Notes under the pieces: generated by a model
Told to the model about the DNA's origin: nothing
The model's database searches: none
What the model saw: the letters and a program-made list of their open reading frames with translations, nothing else
In this document: positions 49,564-58,351 of the stretch, piece after piece
How positions within the stretch are numbered: position 1 is the stretch's first letter
Layout of the letters: each line of letters opens with the position of its first letter
Translations under genes and position numbers: made by a program
Assembly: GCF_001421665.1 (NCBI RefSeq)
Contig: NZ_LMKV01000012.1
Coordinates: 82,185-146,184 of the forward strand
DNA length: 64,000 nt
Reading direction: 5' to 3'
From: Sphingobium sp. Leaf26
GTDB taxonomy: Bacteria; Pseudomonadota; Alphaproteobacteria; Sphingomonadales; Sphingomonadaceae

Positions 49564-50463
49564 TCAGATTGCCAGGCCGACCGTCACGGTGCCGGTGAAG
49601 CCGTTGGTGATGTCGCCGGTCATGGTCGGCGTCATCGCCGCGACCTGCGCGGATGTATTGTCGCCGAACACATTGTCGCTGCTGGTGGTGATCTTGGCGA
49701 AATTCGTCTTGCTGCTGCTGTAGCCGCTGGTGGCGTAGACCGTGTCGCAGGCGTCGGTCGGCATCGCGAACTGCGACGTCAGCACGCGGTTGGCATAGCT
49801 GGTGGCGCGCGCCAGGCTGGGATAGACCTCGAAATGGATATGCGGGTAGCGCCCGTCATAGCAGCCGGGGAAGATGCTGGTGAAGGTCACCTGCCCGTTG
49901 GCGTCGGTCACGCCCACGCCGCGCAGGTAATTTTCGCCGGGCACGGTGTAGAGCGAATACAGCCCATCGCGGGTGCAGTGCCAGATATAGACGGCATAGC
50001 CTTCCAGCGCGGCGCAACCGCTGTTCACATTCACCACCGTCAGGGTCAGCGTCATGGTGATGCCCGCCGCCGTGCCGCTGGACGAACCGAAGCTAGACCG
50101 GATGTCGGTGCGCACGATGCCCGTGTCGTCCAGCACATTGACCACGCTGCCATTGCTGCTGTTGGACCCGTCGGCCGGATAGGGGCCGTTGGTTTCGGTC
50201 GGATCGGCGATGCAGGTGCCGGTTGGAGTAGGGGTAGGGGTGGGCGTCGGCGTAGGTGTTGGAGTCGGCGTGGGTGTCGGGGTCGCTGTCGAATCGCTCG
50301 AAGACCCGGATCCGCCGCCACATGCGCCGATCAGCGCCGCGCCGCTTGCCGAAAAAAGCAACCGCAAGGTACGCCGCCGCCCGATTGCCTCCCGCGCCAG
50401 CGCGCGCATCTGTTCCAGGTCGTGCATCAACCCATGGTCGTGCGCGTCATCCATGCCAGCCAT
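49564..50463 (-). CDS. exported intradiol-dioxygenase-like protein with (TP)10 linker
   Basis: A 299-residue protein. The N terminus has twin arginines and a lipobox-like LIGAC (residue 48), so it is probably a Tat-exported lipoprotein. Residues 61-80 are ten Thr-Pro pairs. The rest is a beta-sandwich related to protocatechuate 3,4-dioxygenase: TETNGPYPADGSN, GYAVYIWHCTRDGLYSLY, FPGCYDGRYPHIHFEVYP, which supply candidate tyrosine and histidine iron ligands. Surface members of this family cleave catechol-like or lignin-derived compounds, or have no known activity. It lies directly upstream of the two-component pair, on the same strand. Confidence 0.78.
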   Translation of the reverse strand: MAGMDDAHDHGLMHDLEQMRALAREAIGRRRTLRLLFSASGAALIGACGGGSGSSSDSTATPTPTPTPTPTPTPTPTPTPTGTCIADPTETNGPYPADGSNSSNGSVVNVLDDTGIVRTDIRSSFGSSSGTAAGITMTLTLTVVNVNSGCAALEGYAVYIWHCTRDGLYSLYTVPGENYLRGVGVTDANGQVTFTSIFPGCYDGRYPHIHFEVYPSLARATSYANRVLTSQFAMPTDACDTVYATSGYSSSKTNFAKITTSSDNVFGDNTSAQVAAMTPTMTGDITNGFTGTVTVGLAI

Positions 50464-50634
50464 CTACCCTGATCCCTCTCATCTTGTGTAAAGACCCTCA
50501 AGGACCGTCCCTAGCCGCGCCACATCTCCGGCCGATTGCCCAATGTAGCGACTTTGTAGCAGTCAAACGCTCTGGCTTCCCGGCGTCGGGGGCCATATAG
50601 TCGCCCGGTTCGTCATTTCCCGCGAAAGCGCTTC

Positions 50635-51948
50635 ATGCATCTTCTTATCGGCCTCGCCGGCATCCTGCTCATTCTCGCCATCGCTTTCGCCCTCTCGTCC
50701 GATCGTCGCGCCATTCGTCCGCGCGTGGTGGGCGCGGCTTTCCTGTTGCAGGCGGGGATCGCCATATTGGTGCTCTACGTCCCGGCCGGCCGCGCGATCA
50801 TCGGCGGCATGTCGCACGGCGTCGCCAACTTGCTCAGCTATGCGCAGGCGGGCACCGACTTCATCTTCGGCCCGCTGGCCAAGCCCGAAATCGGCGGCGC
50901 CAGCTTCGCCATCGCCGCGCTGCCGGTCATCATCTTCTTCGCCAGTCTGGTGTCGATCCTCTATTATCTCGGCATCATGCAATTCATCGTCCGCTGGGTC
51001 GGCGGCGCGATCGAAAAGGTGACGGGCGTGTCCAAGGTCGAAAGCCTGTGCGCCGCCGCCAACATCTTCGTCGGGCAGAGCGAAAGCCCGCTGGTCATCC
51101 GCCCCTATCTCGCCGGCCTCACCCCGCCGCAACTGTTCACCGTGATGACCAGCGGCATGGCCGGGGTCGCGGGCACTATCCTGGCCGCCTATGCCTCGAT
51201 GGGGATCAAGATCGACTATCTGCTCGCGGCCAGCTTCATGGCGGCGCCCGGCGGCCTGCTGATGGCCAAGATCATGATGCCCGACGTGCCGGAATGCGAA
51301 CCGGAACTGCCGCTGGAGGATGACATCCACCTGCCCGAAACGCGCCGCAGCGGAGCCGTGTCGGCGGCGCTGAACGCGGAAACCACGCCGGGCGAGCCGA
51401 TGCCGGTCGCCACCCATGATGAGGAAAAGCCCGCCAACCTCATCATGGCCGCCGCGCAGGGGGCGCAAACGGGTGTCAAACTCGCCGTCGCGGTCGGCGC
51501 CATGGTGCTGGCCTTCGTCGCGCTGGTGGCGCTGGCCAATGGCATATTGGGCGGCATCGGCGCCTGGTTCGGCTATCCCGACCTCAGCTTCCAGATGCTG
51601 CTCGGCTATGTCTTCCAGCCGGTCATGTATCTGCTCAACATTCCCTGGAACGAGGCGCAGGTGGCCGGTGGGCTGTTCGGAACGAAGGTCGTGCTCAACG
51701 AATTCGTCGCCTATATCAACCTTGGCCAGGTGCAGGGTGCGCTGTCGCCCGCGACCATCGCCATCATCACCTTTGCCTTGTGCGGCTTCGCCAATTTCAG
51801 CTCGATCGCGATCCAGATGGCGGTGACCGGCAATCTTGCCCCCAATCAGCGGCCGATGATCGCCAGGCTGGGGCTGAAGGCGCTTGTCGCGGGCAGCCTC
51901 GCCAATCTGATGAGCGCGGCGCTGGCAGGGTTGATGCTCAGCCTCTGA
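50635..51948 (+). CDS. nupC: concentrative nucleoside transporter (NupC family)
   Basis: A 437-residue inner-membrane CNT transporter, proton- or sodium-driven uptake of nucleosides. Signatures are FIFGPLAKPEIGGASFAIAALPVIIFFASLVSILYYLGIMQ, VESLCAAANIFVGQSESPLVIRPYL, FTVMTSGMAGVAGTILAAYASMG, NEFVAYINLGQV and FALCGFANFSSIAIQ. A hydrophilic insert (residues about 225-275) separates two bundles. It has no gene-context partner for nucleoside catabolism here. Confidence 0.93.
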   Translation: MHLLIGLAGILLILAIAFALSSDRRAIRPRVVGAAFLLQAGIAILVLYVPAGRAIIGGMSHGVANLLSYAQAGTDFIFGPLAKPEIGGASFAIAALPVIIFFASLVSILYYLGIMQFIVRWVGGAIEKVTGVSKVESLCAAANIFVGQSESPLVIRPYLAGLTPPQLFTVMTSGMAGVAGTILAAYASMGIKIDYLLAASFMAAPGGLLMAKIMMPDVPECEPELPLEDDIHLPETRRSGAVSAALNAETTPGEPMPVATHDEEKPANLIMAAAQGAQTGVKLAVAVGAMVLAFVALVALANGILGGIGAWFGYPDLSFQMLLGYVFQPVMYLLNIPWNEAQVAGGLFGTKVVLNEFVAYINLGQVQGALSPATIAIITFALCGFANFSSIAIQMAVTGNLAPNQRPMIARLGLKALVAGSLANLMSAALAGLMLSL

Positions 51949-52015
51949 TCGCGATCGGGACGATAGCGTAACGTTGGGCCTACCCCTGCCGATGCAAATC
52001 GGTTATGGTTAACCC

Positions 52016-53095
52016 ATGGGGGCAAAGCATTTTTTCGTGGCCGCGCTGGCGGCACTCGGCTCGACGGGCGCGGTCGCCGCGCAAGCGGCGGCATCCGAAC
52101 CGATCAAAAGCGCGCAAGGTCCAAAACCCGGCGCGCTGGAAACCTTCAGGGACTGGACCATCGGTTGCGACAATCGCAACCGCTGTGAGGCCGTATCGCT
52201 GCTGCCCGAAGGCGGCGTATGGCCCGACAGCCCGATCATGGTCGGCGTCGTCCGTGATGCGGGACCGGATGCCGCCGCCGAAGTGTGGGTCAGCCGCGAC
52301 GGCAAGGGCGGCGGCGAGTTCAGTTTCCATGTCGACGGGCGCCGCATCGCCAGCGCCATGAGCCGCGAGGGCGACGCCACGCTGCGCGGGCCGCAGGCGT
52401 CCGCGCTGGCCATCGCCATGGCGCGCGGCGGCACGCTCGAAATCAGGTCGGGCAATCGTTCGCTCGGCAAGCCGTCCTTGGCCGGATCGGGGGCGGCCCT
52501 GCGCTATATGGACGCGCGGCAGGGCCGGGCGGGCACCAGCACGGCGCTGGTCGCGACCGGGGCCATGGGGCCGATCGCCGTGCGCGCCGCCCCGGTGGCG
52601 CCCACCATCCGCCGCGCGCCGCTGCCGGGCACGAGCGCGCCTGTCGCGCTGTGGCGCGAGGAACTGACCGCCATCGGCAAGTTCACCGGATGCGCCAACG
52701 AGATGAAGGGCGCCGAACCGCCGCAACTCTATCGCCTGTCCAAGTCCGAGACGCTGATCCTCGTCCCCTGCGGCAGCGGCGCCTATAATTTCACGGCCAT
52801 CCCCGTGATCGCGACCGGCGACCCCGGCCGCCGCGCCTTCCGCCTGGCCGGCTTCGACATGAAGCCGGGCTGGAGCGAGGAGGAATCGCGGCCGATGCTG
52901 GTCAATGCCGGCTGGACGCAGGAGAAACTCCGGCTCGACAGCTTCGCCAAGGGGCGGGGACTGGGCGATTGCGGTGGCAGCGAAGCCTATGTCTGGGACG
53001 GCACCCGCTTCCGCCTGATCGAGGCGACCAGCATGGGCGAATGTCGCGGCGCCTGGCACTGGATCAGGACATGGTCGGCGCAGGTGACGGACTGA
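52016..53095 (+). CDS. DUF1176 domain-containing secreted protein
   Basis: A 359-residue exported protein with signal peptide MGAKHFFVAALAALGSTGAVAAQA. DUF1176 landmarks are LETFRDWTIGCDNRNRCEAVSLL near the start, TAIGKFTGCANEMKGAEPPQLYRLSKSETLILVPCGSGAYNF in the middle, and LGDCGGSEAYVWDGTRFRLIEATSMGECRGAWHWIRTW at the C terminus. Paired cysteines suggest periplasmic disulfides. Function unknown. It stands alone between nupC and a HAD phosphatase gene. Confidence 0.86.
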   Translation: MGAKHFFVAALAALGSTGAVAAQAAASEPIKSAQGPKPGALETFRDWTIGCDNRNRCEAVSLLPEGGVWPDSPIMVGVVRDAGPDAAAEVWVSRDGKGGGEFSFHVDGRRIASAMSREGDATLRGPQASALAIAMARGGTLEIRSGNRSLGKPSLAGSGAALRYMDARQGRAGTSTALVATGAMGPIAVRAAPVAPTIRRAPLPGTSAPVALWREELTAIGKFTGCANEMKGAEPPQLYRLSKSETLILVPCGSGAYNFTAIPVIATGDPGRRAFRLAGFDMKPGWSEEESRPMLVNAGWTQEKLRLDSFAKGRGLGDCGGSEAYVWDGTRFRLIEATSMGECRGAWHWIRTWSAQVTD

Positions 53096-53128
53096 TAAGG
53101 CCGGCATGATGTGAATCTGCGGTTGCCG

Positions 53129-53150
53129 TTCCCCGGCCTGCGCCGGGGAA
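53129..53150. repeat. short palindromic repeat
   Basis: ttccccggc (53129-53137) pairs with gccggggaa (53142-53150). It is a half-size relative of the 26-base inverted repeat at 31042-31107, downstream of the DUF1176 gene. Confidence 0.65.
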
Positions 53151-53267
53151 AGCTTCACACGAATGCGCGCATCCCGCCATGCTGTCATCCCTGCTTCAGG
53201 CAATATTCGCAATCGCCTCACCCGTTTTTGCAATGGAATATGCACATAGTGCCGCCATATCGGTGTC

Positions 53268-53972
53268 ATGATCCAGCCGCTGCGCCAATCCGCCCCGTCC
53301 ACCCCCTCGACCCTGCCGGACACGATCCGCGCGGTGATCTTCGACATGGACGGGACGCTGATCGACACCGAAGCGGCGCATCGTCGCGCCTTCGCGCAAA
53401 CGGGCGACGCGATCGGCTGGCCGATGTCGGACGCGCTGCTCCTGTCCATGGTCGGCATCCATCGCGATGAAAATGAGCGGATGCTTAGCCGCCATCTGGG
53501 GCCGGACTTCCCCCTCGCTCAATTCTACGCCGACAGCGACGCCCTGTTCGAGGCGGCGGTCGATTCCGGCATCCCGCTGCGCCCCGGCGCGCTGCTGCTG
53601 CTCGATCATCTCAGGCAGGCGGGCATCCCCATGGCGCTCGCCACCTCCACCGCCGCGCCCTATGCGCAGCAGCGGCTGGAGAAGAGCGGCCTGCTCCATT
53701 ATTTCGACGTCATCGTGACTCGCAGCGACGTCGAACGACCCAAGCCGCACCCGGAACCCTATCTGCTCGCTGCGCAGCGGCTGGGCATCGACCCGGCCCA
53801 TATCGTCGCGGTGGAGGACAGCCATGCCGGCGTCCGCTCGGCCGTGGCGGCGGGCATGGCGACGGTGATGGTCCCCGACCTGCTCCCCCCGACCGAAGAA
53901 CTGGTGCTCGCCTGCGCGCAGGTGCTGCCCAGCCTCACCGACCTGCGCGATCTGTTGCTGGCGACGGGGTAG
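53268..53972 (+). CDS. HAD family hydrolase (beta-phosphoglucomutase-like)
   Basis: A 234-residue HAD-superfamily phosphatase of subclass IA. Motif I is AVIFDMDGTLIDTEAAH (nucleophile and acid aspartates), motif II is MALATSTAAP, motif III is the lysine in RPKPHPEPYLLAA, and motif IV is IVAVEDSHAGVRSA. The cap is helical. Phosphosugar phosphatase or mutase activity is likely; the substrate cannot be told. The first 18 residues before the motif are not conserved, so a later start is possible. Confidence 0.88.
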   Translation: MIQPLRQSAPSTPSTLPDTIRAVIFDMDGTLIDTEAAHRRAFAQTGDAIGWPMSDALLLSMVGIHRDENERMLSRHLGPDFPLAQFYADSDALFEAAVDSGIPLRPGALLLLDHLRQAGIPMALATSTAAPYAQQRLEKSGLLHYFDVIVTRSDVERPKPHPEPYLLAAQRLGIDPAHIVAVEDSHAGVRSAVAAGMATVMVPDLLPPTEELVLACAQVLPSLTDLRDLLLATG

Positions 53973-53984
53973 GGGGGGGCTATT

Positions 53985-54075
53985 CGTCATGCTGAACTTG
54001 TTTCAGCATCCATCAGGCCCAATAACCCATTGCTCTGTGGGGAGAAATGGACCCTGAAACAAGGTCAGGGTGACG
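53985..54075. repeat. imperfect inverted repeat (REP-like)
   Basis: Arms 53985-54012 (cgtcatgctgaacttgtttc...) and 54048-54075 (...aaacaaggtcagggtgacg) are imperfect inverted copies of 28 bases. The gtcatgctgaacttgtttcagcatcc unit is a common sphingomonad dispersed repeat. It lies between convergent HAD and egtD genes. Confidence 0.75.
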
Positions 54076-54126
54076 ATGCAGGTTAAAGCAGTTTGGGTGG
54101 TCGCTTCCTGCCCCGACCGTCCTCTT

Positions 54127-55086
54127 TTACCCCGCCTTCGCCAGCACCAGCGCGAACAATCCCTCCGCGTCCACCCACTCCGTCGCCGGCTCCCATCCGC
54201 CGGCGCGCAGCAGCAACCGTTCGTCGCGCGCGCCATATTTATGGCTGCTCTCGGTATGGATCGTCTCGCCTGCCGCCATGTGGAAACATTGGCCCGCAAC
54301 ATGGAAATGCAGCGGCCGCCGCGCCTCCAGATGCATTTCGATCCGCGCCTTCCCGTCATTCCAGACGGCGCGATGGGCAAAGTCCTCGATCGGCAGATCG
54401 CCCTCCAGTTCGCGGTTGATCCGTTCGATGAGGTTCAGGTTGAAGGCGGCGGTCACGCCCTGCGCATCGTCATAGGCGGCGATCAGCCGATCGCGATCCT
54501 TGATCCGGTCCATGCCGATCAGCAATTGAGCATCATCGCCCAGCAGGCGGCGCATCGCGCGCAGCAGGTCTACCGCCGCGTCCGGCTCCATATTGCCGAT
54601 GGTGGAGCCGGGAAAGAAGCCAAGGCGCGGCATCCCCTCGATCGCGGCGGGCAGCGTCAGTGGTCCGTTGAAATCGCCCACCACCGGCAGCACCGGCAGG
54701 TCGGGAAAGCCCTGCGCCAGTTCCGCGCTGCTGGCATGCAGAAAGTCGCCGCTGATGTCGATCGGCACATAGGCGGCCGGCGCGATGGCGCGCAGCAGAT
54801 GCGGCGTCTTGCGCGCACTGCCCGCGCCGAACTCCACCACCGCCCGGCCCGTCCCGATCGCAGCGGCGAAATCCGCACCATGAGCCGTCAGCAGCGCGGT
54901 TTCGGTACGGGTCGGATAATATTCGGGCAGGTCGGTGATCGCCTCGAACAATTCCGACCCGCGCCGGTCGTAGAACCAGATGGGGGGCGTCGCCTTGGGA
55001 CTGCGCGAGAGGCCTTCGATGATGTCGTGGCGAAAGGCCGGGTCGATGGTCGCGGCAAAGGGCACCGCCTGACCGGTCAGCAGCAT
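54127..55086 (-). CDS. egtD: L-histidine N(alpha)-methyltransferase
   Basis: A 319-residue SAM-dependent enzyme that trimethylates histidine to hercynine, first step of ergothioneine synthesis. Landmarks are PIWFYDRRGSELFEAITDLPEYYPTRTE, the SAM site VVEFGAGSARKTPHLL, YVPIDISGDFLHAS, LGFFPGSTIGNMEPDAAVDLL and the histidine-binding IHTESSHKYGARDE. ATG 55086 begins one base after the egtB stop, so the pair is coupled; longer in-frame starts overlap egtB. The product feeds EgtB. Confidence 0.92.
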   Translation of the reverse strand: MLLTGQAVPFAATIDPAFRHDIIEGLSRSPKATPPIWFYDRRGSELFEAITDLPEYYPTRTETALLTAHGADFAAAIGTGRAVVEFGAGSARKTPHLLRAIAPAAYVPIDISGDFLHASSAELAQGFPDLPVLPVVGDFNGPLTLPAAIEGMPRLGFFPGSTIGNMEPDAAVDLLRAMRRLLGDDAQLLIGMDRIKDRDRLIAAYDDAQGVTAAFNLNLIERINRELEGDLPIEDFAHRAVWNDGKARIEMHLEARRPLHFHVAGQCFHMAAGETIHTESSHKYGARDERLLLRAGGWEPATEWVDAEGLFALVLAKAG

Positions 55087-55087
55087 G

Positions 55088-56356
55088 TCAAAGATCCTTG
55101 GCCAGCCGCAGCCCGGTGAACTGCCAGCGTTGATGAGGGTAAAAGAAATTGCGGTAGCTGGCCCGCCCATGGCCGCGCGGCGTGGCGCAACTGCCGCCCT
55201 TCAGCACGAACTGGCCGGACATGAACTTGCCATTATATTCCCCGACCGCGCCGGGTGCCGCGCGGAAGCCGGGATGGGGGCGATACGCGCTGCCGGTCCA
55301 TTCCCATACGTCGCCGAACATCTGGGTCAGGCTGGTGCCTGCTTCCGCCGGGCGGGGGCGGGGACAGGTGGGGCCGTCCAGTTGGTTGCCGCTGATCGCG
55401 GCGACATTCTGCGCCGCGCATTCCCATTCCGCTTCGGTCGGCAAACGCGCACCGGCCCAACTGGCATAGGCGTCCGCTTCATACAGGCTGATATGGGTGA
55501 CGGGGGCGGCGGGGTTGACCGGCTGCCGTCCGTCCAGCCCAAAGCGGGTCCAACCCTGCTCACCCTGTTTCCAGTAGAGCGGCGCGTCGATCCCCTCGGC
55601 CTGCGCCCAGGCCCAGCCATCCGACAGCCAGTGGGCGGCGGTGCGGTATCCGCCATCCTCGATGAAGGCGATCCATTCGCCATTGGTAATGGGTCGATGC
55701 GCCAGCGCATGCGGGCGCAGCACCGCCTTGTGCCGTGGCCCTTCGCAATCGAAAGCGAAGGCGTTGTGGCCATCCTCGCCCATTTCCACCAGCCCCTCGC
55801 GCCCCTCGATCCAGTGGAGCGGGCCGGGCAGGTCGACCGGGGCGGCGCTCGGCGCCTCGAACAGCGCCGGCTCCAGCGGGTTGAGCGAAAAAAGGTGGAG
55901 CAAATCGGTCAGCAGCAATTCCTGATGCTGCTGCTCATGATGCAGGCCCAGCGTCACCAAGGCGCGCGCCGCCTGCGGCAACATGCCCAGCGCACCGGTC
56001 AACGCCGAGTCGACATGGGCGCGATAGGCATAGATTTCGGTCAGCGACGGGCGGGTCAGCATGCCCCGCAACGGCCGGGCATGGCGCGCGCCCTCCGCCT
56101 CATAATAGCTGTTGAACAGGAAGGCGTAGCGCGGGTCGAACGGGCGATAGCCCGTCACATGATCGCGCAGCACGAACGTCTCGAAAAACCAGCTTACATG
56201 CGACAGATGCCATTTGGCGGGCGATGCGTCGGGCATCGACTGGACGGTGGCGTCGGCGTCGGACAGCGGAGCGGCCAGCGCCTGCGTCAGCGCGCGCACG
56301 GCACGATAGCGCTCCTCCAGATCATCCTGATGGGCGTCGGTCCAGCTTTTTGCCAT
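55088..56356 (-). CDS. egtB: ergothioneine biosynthesis sulfoxide synthase
   Basis: A 422-residue iron enzyme coupling hercynine to a sulfur donor. The N-terminal DinB-like bundle supplies the three-histidine iron site (WHLSHVSWFFE, His50 or 53, and LHHEQQHQELLLTD, His140 and His144). The C-terminal formylglycine-generating-enzyme-type domain has GARLPTEAEWECAA, DVWEWTGSAYRPHPGFR and GGSCATPRGHGRASYRNFFYPHQRWQFTGLRLA. egtA, egtC and egtE are absent from the window, so the sulfur donor (cysteine or gamma-glutamylcysteine) is undetermined. It heads egtB-egtD. Confidence 0.93.
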   Translation of the reverse strand: MAKSWTDAHQDDLEERYRAVRALTQALAAPLSDADATVQSMPDASPAKWHLSHVSWFFETFVLRDHVTGYRPFDPRYAFLFNSYYEAEGARHARPLRGMLTRPSLTEIYAYRAHVDSALTGALGMLPQAARALVTLGLHHEQQHQELLLTDLLHLFSLNPLEPALFEAPSAAPVDLPGPLHWIEGREGLVEMGEDGHNAFAFDCEGPRHKAVLRPHALAHRPITNGEWIAFIEDGGYRTAAHWLSDGWAWAQAEGIDAPLYWKQGEQGWTRFGLDGRQPVNPAAPVTHISLYEADAYASWAGARLPTEAEWECAAQNVAAISGNQLDGPTCPRPRPAEAGTSLTQMFGDVWEWTGSAYRPHPGFRAAPGAVGEYNGKFMSGQFVLKGGSCATPRGHGRASYRNFFYPHQRWQFTGLRLAKDL

Positions 56357-56437
56357 GTCTGCCCCTTCCGATACGGTTGGCCGCTCTCGGAAGCTAAGCG
56401 CATGAAACTAGCCGAGGGTTCCACCCTGACCCAAAGG

Positions 56438-57292
56438 TCACACCTCTTGCAGGATCGGCACCGCGCGGCATACCCGGTCGCGGCCCGATTGCTTGGCCTC
56501 GTACAGCGCATCGTCGGCGCGGCGCAGCGCCTCGTCCAGATCGCCACCGGTCCAGCGGCATATGCCGGCGGAAAAGCTGATCGGCCGGTCGTTCACCTCG
56601 CCGATCGGGTCGCTGCGCATCAGGCTGGCGATCCGCGCCAGCGACCAGCTCGCCTCATCCTCGATACAATCCTGAAAGAAGATGGCGAATTCCTCGCCGC
56701 CCCAGCGCGCCACCATGTCGACGCGGCGGACCAGTGCCGACAGGCGGGTGGCGAAGGCGGCCAGCACCCGGTCGCCCTCTTCATGGCCCTTCAGGTCGTT
56801 GACCCGCTTGAAATAGTCGATGTCGATGATGGCGACGCAGCCCTTGCGCCGGTCTTCGGGCACGGCCTCCATATGGTTGAGGAAACCCCGCCGGTTGGCG
56901 ATGCCGGTCAGCGGGTCTTCATGCGCCGCCTGGTGCAGATGGTCCATCCGCTCGCGCGTGGCATGGGCCGCACGCTGCACCCCGGCATACAGGGTGTGGA
57001 TGACGTCGCCGACCTCCGGCAGGGCGTGCACTTCGCCTTCGCCCCGATGCAGCGTTTCGGCCAGCGCATGAATGGGGTTCAACAACGCGCCGATGCCCAT
57101 CAGGGCGATGCCGGTGCCGACCACCGTGGCCATGGTCAGCAACAGGAATTCCGTCCACTGTATGCGACCGCTGGCAAAACCCCAACCCAGATAGGTAAGC
57201 AGCGGCAGATGGGTGGCGATGAAGCAGAGAGTGAACAAACGCAGGCGCAACGAGCGCGGAAAAATGAAGGAAGTGGCCAGATAAAAGTGCAT
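56438..57292 (-). CDS. membrane diguanylate cyclase (GGDEF)
   Basis: A 284-residue c-di-GMP synthase. Two N-terminal membrane helices (LRLFTLCFIATHLPLLTYLGWGF and FLLLTMATVVGTGIALMGIGAL) frame a short periplasmic turn, followed by a HAMP-like linker and the GGDEF domain: DPLTGIANRRGFLNHME, IIDIDYFKRVNDLKGHEEGD and the active-site RWGGEEFAIFF. Residues upstream of the active site do not show a clear RxxD inhibitory site. No phosphodiesterase domain is attached. It is transcribed alone. Confidence 0.92.
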   Translation of the reverse strand: MHFYLATSFIFPRSLRLRLFTLCFIATHLPLLTYLGWGFASGRIQWTEFLLLTMATVVGTGIALMGIGALLNPIHALAETLHRGEGEVHALPEVGDVIHTLYAGVQRAAHATRERMDHLHQAAHEDPLTGIANRRGFLNHMEAVPEDRRKGCVAIIDIDYFKRVNDLKGHEEGDRVLAAFATRLSALVRRVDMVARWGGEEFAIFFQDCIEDEASWSLARIASLMRSDPIGEVNDRPISFSAGICRWTGGDLDEALRRADDALYEAKQSGRDRVCRAVPILQEV

Positions 57293-57434
57293 GGCGGTCC
57301 CCGTCCGGTATCAACCGATGCCCCATCTCCGGCTGGCCCTAAACGCCCTCTGAAGAAACAGGGTTAATTGTCCGATATACGATCAGCCGTGTCGCCCAAG
57401 AGTCAGGCCGTGTTTCCAGACAGTTGCCCGGCGG

Positions 57435-58004
57435 TCAGCGCGACGCGCCCGGCACCCATTTCACATCGGCCGCGCCATTGCCGTTCAATCGCCGCGCCAG
57501 CACGAACAGCAGGTCGGACAGGCGGTTGATATAGGCGAGGGCCTGCGGGTTCAGCGCCACCCCGGTCGCGGCGGCGGTCGCGCTGCGCTCGGCCCGGCGC
57601 GTGATAGCGCGGGCGAGGTGAACGGCGGCAGCGGCGGACGATCCGCCCGGCAGAATGAAACTGTCGAGCGGGTTCAGATCGGCGTTCATGGCGTCGATCT
57701 GCTGCTCCAGCCGCGCGACCTGACTCGCCACGATGCGCAGCGCCCAGGGTTCGTCCGGCCCGTCGGGAATGGGCGTGGCCAGATCGGCGCCCAGATCGAA
57801 CATGTCGTTCTGGATGGTGGTCAGCCAGTCCGCTTCTTCGCCCGCGCCCATGGCCACGATGGCAATCCCGATCGCGCTGTTCGCCTCGTCCACGTCGCCC
57901 ACCGCCTGCATGCGCGGCGCATGTTTGGGCAGGCGCGATCCGTCGACCAGACCTGTGGTGCCGTCGTCACCCGTGCGGGTGTAGATCTTGTTCAGCTTGA
58001 CCAT
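57435..58004 (-). CDS. cob(I)alamin adenosyltransferase, PduO type
   Basis: A 189-residue ATP:cob(I)alamin adenosyltransferase making coenzyme B12. The N-terminal MVKLNKIYTRTGDDGTTGLVDGSRLPK binds ATP, VGDVDEANSAIGIA and LQQID-like helices follow, and FILPGGSSAAAAVHLARAITRRAERS plus LAYINRLSDLLFVLAR are the family core. It starts 105 bases after the stop of the HIG1-type gene on the same strand. No B12-dependent enzyme is nearby. Confidence 0.93.
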   Translation of the reverse strand: MVKLNKIYTRTGDDGTTGLVDGSRLPKHAPRMQAVGDVDEANSAIGIAIVAMGAGEEADWLTTIQNDMFDLGADLATPIPDGPDEPWALRIVASQVARLEQQIDAMNADLNPLDSFILPGGSSAAAAVHLARAITRRAERSATAAATGVALNPQALAYINRLSDLLFVLARRLNGNGAADVKWVPGASR

Positions 58005-58109
58005 GAAAGGGCGATTCGTCCGTCGGCGTGTTTGGGCAGATTGGTTTGGCGGCGTTTTTCGGTTTCGCGTCGTGCGCGCCGTTGGCTGTTCCAGCCGACG
58101 GCAAAACGC

Positions 58110-58340
58110 TCAGTGCCCCTTGGACATCAACAGGATCGCGACGATGATGATCGCCGCCGCCTGAAACAGGATGCGGTTCAGCATCATCTTGTTCTGCTTC
58201 AGGCTGGACGGGCGCACCACCCCTTCGGGCAGGTTCAGCTCTTCCTTGGTCGTCTGAAGGAAGGCGACGATGCCCCGGATCAGCGCGACCAGCGTGGCGA
58301 TCATGGCAAGGATCAGGGCGATGACGAGGATCGTGTTCAT
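58110..58340 (-). CDS. HIG1 domain / twin-helix membrane protein
   Basis: A 76-residue inner-membrane protein with two helices: MNTILVIALILAMIATLVALIRGIVAFL and, after KEELNLPEGVVRPSSL, the signature KQNKMMLNRILFQAAAIIIVAILLM. This QNKMMxxRxxxQ motif marks HIG1-type proteins, whose mitochondrial relatives associate with respiratory supercomplexes. ATG 58340 starts 12 bases after the GluQ-RS stop, so the three genes down to the adenosyltransferase may form one transcript. Confidence 0.85.
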   Translation of the reverse strand: MNTILVIALILAMIATLVALIRGIVAFLQTTKEELNLPEGVVRPSSLKQNKMMLNRILFQAAAIIIVAILLMSKGH

Positions 58341-58351
58341 AACGTCCGATG

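Noticed and set aside
50221..50283. Tandem hexanucleotide repeat considered as a CRISPR-like or origin-type iteron array
   Set aside because: It is in frame and encodes a Thr-Pro linker; units are six bases with no spacers.
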